A stretch of 64,000 nucleotides of DNA from contig CAWCLK010000014.1 of the NCBI GenBank assembly GCA_963796225.1, positions 89,494 to 153,493 of the forward strand, read 5' to 3'. Positions 62,441 through 64,000 of this stretch are shown here, one piece after another. The stretch's first letter is position 1. The number at the start of each line of letters is the position of its first letter. Source of the stretch: CAWCLK01 sp963796225. GTDB lineage: Bacteria; Actinomycetota; Nitriliruptoria; Nitriliruptorales; Nitriliruptoraceae. Below the pieces are notes generated by a model. That model saw only the letters and a program-made list of their open reading frames with translations. It was not told the origin of the DNA and made no database searches. The position numbers were made by a program, and so were the translations under genes.

Positions 62441-62558
62441 GGACGTCTCCGGGGTCGGGGCGATAGGCGTGTCTGCCACCATCCAAGTGGCGCGCGAGCG
62501 CGACTGCAGGGCCGCACGACCCGTCCCTTCGCCCCCGACAGGGACGCCAACGCATGGT

Positions 62559-62583
62559 TACAATTGACTACACAGGGTTGTAG
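62559..62583 (+). promoter_or_regulatory. -10-like element and inverted repeat before BldD-like gene
   Basis: TACAAT (62559-62564) is a strong -10 match in very GC-rich DNA; the -35 (CGACAG, 62536-62541) is weak at 17-bp spacing. The inverted repeat CTACA-N6-TGTAG (62568-62572 with 62579-62583) follows and may be an operator, possibly for autoregulation. Confidence 0.5.
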
Positions 62584-62619
62584 CCCGAGGGCGGCCGGGA
62601 CGAGCCGGGAGGCCAGCGG

Positions 62620-63096
62620 ATGAGCAGTGGGACGCCGTCGGAGGCCTCGATCGGAGCGCGTCTGCGCGAGATCCGGCATGGCCATGGCTGGACACTCAAG
62701 GACGTCGAGGAGCGCTCCGGCGGTCGCTTCACGATCGGCAGCGTCGGCGCCTACGAGCGGGGAACCCGCATGATCTCCGCCGAGCGCCTGGTTGCCCTGT
62801 GCGCCGTCTACGACGTCCACCCCACCGTCCTGTTCGACGAACCCGAGCTCGAGGCGGGCCACGACCTGACCGTCGTCATCGACCTGACTCGCGTCGAGGA
62901 GTCCGACGAGACCGAGCTCGCGCAGCTGTGCGACCGGGTCCGCCGCATGCGGCACGGCCAGGAGGGTCGTTACCTGCCCCTGCGCGACAGCGACCTCGAA
63001 CGGCTCGCGACCGTGCGCGGTGTCGAGTTCGACGACTTCGCCGGGCAGCTGCGTGCCGCCGGGCTCGCCGTGGATCCCCGCTCCGGGGCGTCCTGA
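62620..63096 (+). CDS. BldD-like XRE-family regulator
   Basis: A 158-residue regulator whose N-terminal helix-turn-helix (GARLREIRHGHGWTLKDVEE, RFTIGSVGAYERGTRMISAE) matches BldD and its relatives closely. The C-terminal domain (VVIDLTRVEESDETELAQLC) also follows BldD. In BldD the cyclic-di-GMP site is R-x-D followed by R-x2-D eleven residues after the first Arg. Here R111 and R122-D-S-D125 keep that spacing, but the Asp of the first element is Gly (R111-H-G113). Ligand binding is therefore possible yet unproven. The start at 62620 follows GGGAGG. It may regulate itself and, given the GGDEF/EAL genes, respond to cyclic-di-GMP. Confidence 0.88.
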   Translation: MSSGTPSEASIGARLREIRHGHGWTLKDVEERSGGRFTIGSVGAYERGTRMISAERLVALCAVYDVHPTVLFDEPELEAGHDLTVVIDLTRVEESDETELAQLCDRVRRMRHGQEGRYLPLRDSDLERLATVRGVEFDDFAGQLRAAGLAVDPRSGAS

Positions 63097-63216
63097 CGCG
63101 CCGGCCCACGGGTCCGGTCGACCACCGCAGGACGGAGGTGCCCGAGCGGCCGCTGTCGTGCGCGGGCGGGCACGTGCGCGGCACCGAACCCTGGGTCCAC
63201 GGGAGCGGAGACGACC

Positions 63217-63982
63217 ATGGCCACCCGGGCCACACGACGAACGGCGGCGACGCCGTCGGAGCCACGACGCGTCCTCGACGCCGCAGCACACTCGATGCCG
63301 GGCTCCAACCACGACGCCAACGAGGACCGCGCCCACGCCGGCACGGTGCTGTTCGCCGTCGCGGACGGCATGGGTGGCCACCGTGCCGGGGACGTCGCGG
63401 CCGAGACGGCGCTGGCAGCCGTGCAGATGGCGGAGGCCGCACTGTCCGACCACGTGTGCACCGCCGAGGAGCTCCGGGCGGTGATCGAGGCGGCCAACGA
63501 CGACGTCCGGGAACGGGCCCGCCGTGACCAGCTGGAGGGGATGGGGACGACCCTGACGACGCTGGCCATCGACGGCGATGCGGCCCACGTCGCCTGGGCC
63601 GGCGACACCCGCGCCTACCGGCTGCGGGGCGACGACCTGCAGCAGCTGACCACCGACCACTCGGCCGTCCGCCGCCTCGTGGACCAGGGGGTGCTGGACC
63701 CCGAGGACGTCGACGACGACCCACGTCGCAACATGGTCACGCGTGCCGTCGGGAACGCGGGACGACGCACATCCCGACGTGACCTCGTTGCACGTGCGCC
63801 CCGCCGACCGACTGCTGATCTGCAGCGACGGCGTCACCGACGTCCTCGACGACGCCACGATCGCCGCGCTGGTGGGCTCGACACCTGACGCCGCCGCGGC
63901 CGCGCAGGACCTCGTGGACGCCGCCGTCCGGGCGGGCACGACCGACGACGCGACCGCCCTGGTCGTGGTCGTGGTCGCCTGA
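63217..63982 (+). CDS. PP2C-type (PPM) serine/threonine protein phosphatase, one frame shift
   Basis: A phosphatase of about 255 residues. The metal-binding motifs are GSNHDANEDRAHAG (Asp), LFAVADGMGGHRAGDVAAET (DGMGG), GMGTTLTTLAIDGDAAHVAW, AWAGDTRAYRLRGDDL, LICSDGVTDVLDD (SDG) and GTTDDATALVVVV (DD). This is the PstP/Stp type that reverses Ser/Thr kinase action. A frame change near 63765, between MVTRAVGN and DDAHPDVTSLHVRPADRLLI, is needed. The ATG at 63217 has CGGAG upstream. There is no kinase gene in the window. The signature set is complete, so the gene is likely functional once the base is restored. Confidence 0.9.
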
Positions 63983-64000
63983 CGAGGTCGAAGCATCCGC

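Noticed and set aside
63135..63216. A GGAGGTGCCCGAGCGGC-like start resembling a tRNA-Ser/Leu
   Set aside because: No matching 3' acceptor, anticodon arm or T-loop follows.

Overview
The window is very GC-rich DNA with dense, short-spaced genes, GTG starts and strong Shine-Dalgarno sites. Its gene content (BldD-like regulator, Er-VIT1, DevR/OsdR-type DNA motifs, DUF3293, AzlCD, many PAS kinases) fits a free-living, probably deep-branching, actinobacterium of the Nitriliruptor/Euzebya kind. The taxonomy is an inference from style and content. There is no rRNA, CRISPR array, insertion sequence or prophage. The only RNA gene is a selenocysteine tRNA with an encoded CCA end.

Layout. 1-7.4 kb: a hypoxia/redox island with pyruvate:ferredoxin oxidoreductase, two small PNPOx-fold flavoproteins, a universal stress protein, a ferredoxin-reductase-like flavoprotein and a dihydroorotate-dehydrogenase-like protein. 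7.5-14.4 kb: DUF3293 protein, two facing gene remnants, tryptophan 2,3-dioxygenase, a badly frame-disrupted membrane-anchored secreted protein, a lipoprotein and nadB. 14.4-19.3 kb: a GGDEF-EAL protein, Er-VIT1 and ectoine hydroxylase. 19.3-34.5 kb: a large sensory island with two paralogous stand-alone B12-binding (CarH-like) proteins, each directly downstream of a multi-PAS histidine kinase. It also holds a response regulator / subtilisin / membrane kinase operon, an OmpR-type regulator, a further PAS kinase and a degenerate GHKL protein coupled to an EAL protein. 34.5-38.5 kb: tandem USP, ClC transporter and secreted PI-PLC-like protein. 38.6-42.1 kb: tRNA-Sec, a YceI/DODA/MarR operon with a clear promoter and operator, a second degenerate GHKL protein and an OmpR-type regulator. 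42.1-49.3 kb: VOC protein, GH13 amylase, then the tightly coupled operon pcaC-H-G-I-J-B-D. 49.4-54.2 kb: AzlCD, a 3-hydroxybenzoate 4-monooxygenase-like enzyme and a flavoprotein. 54.3-64 kb: acyl-CoA oxidase-like enzyme, bifunctional AdhE, a GAF kinase lacking an ATPase domain, acyl-CoA dehydrogenase, aldo/keto reductase, BldD-like regulator and PP2C phosphatase.

How it fits together. A shared 16-bp palindrome (AGGGYC-N4-GGCCCT type, like the OsdR/DevR box) lies before the PNPOx-nifJ / 3316 divergent pair, the USP gene, the DHOD-like gene (two copies), adhE and the GAF-kinase gene. This ties fermentative enzymes and stress proteins into one probable oxygen/redox regulon. The monooxygenase and pca operon would convert 3-hydroxybenzoate through protocatechuate to beta-ketoadipyl-CoA. 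GGDEF, EAL and BldD-like proteins point to cyclic-di-GMP signalling.

Caution. About fifteen genes carry apparent single-base frame shifts, clustered at 9-17, 22-27 and 42-46 kb. Most look like sequence errors, because both halves of each protein are well conserved. Frame-shifted genes are given by their whole span.
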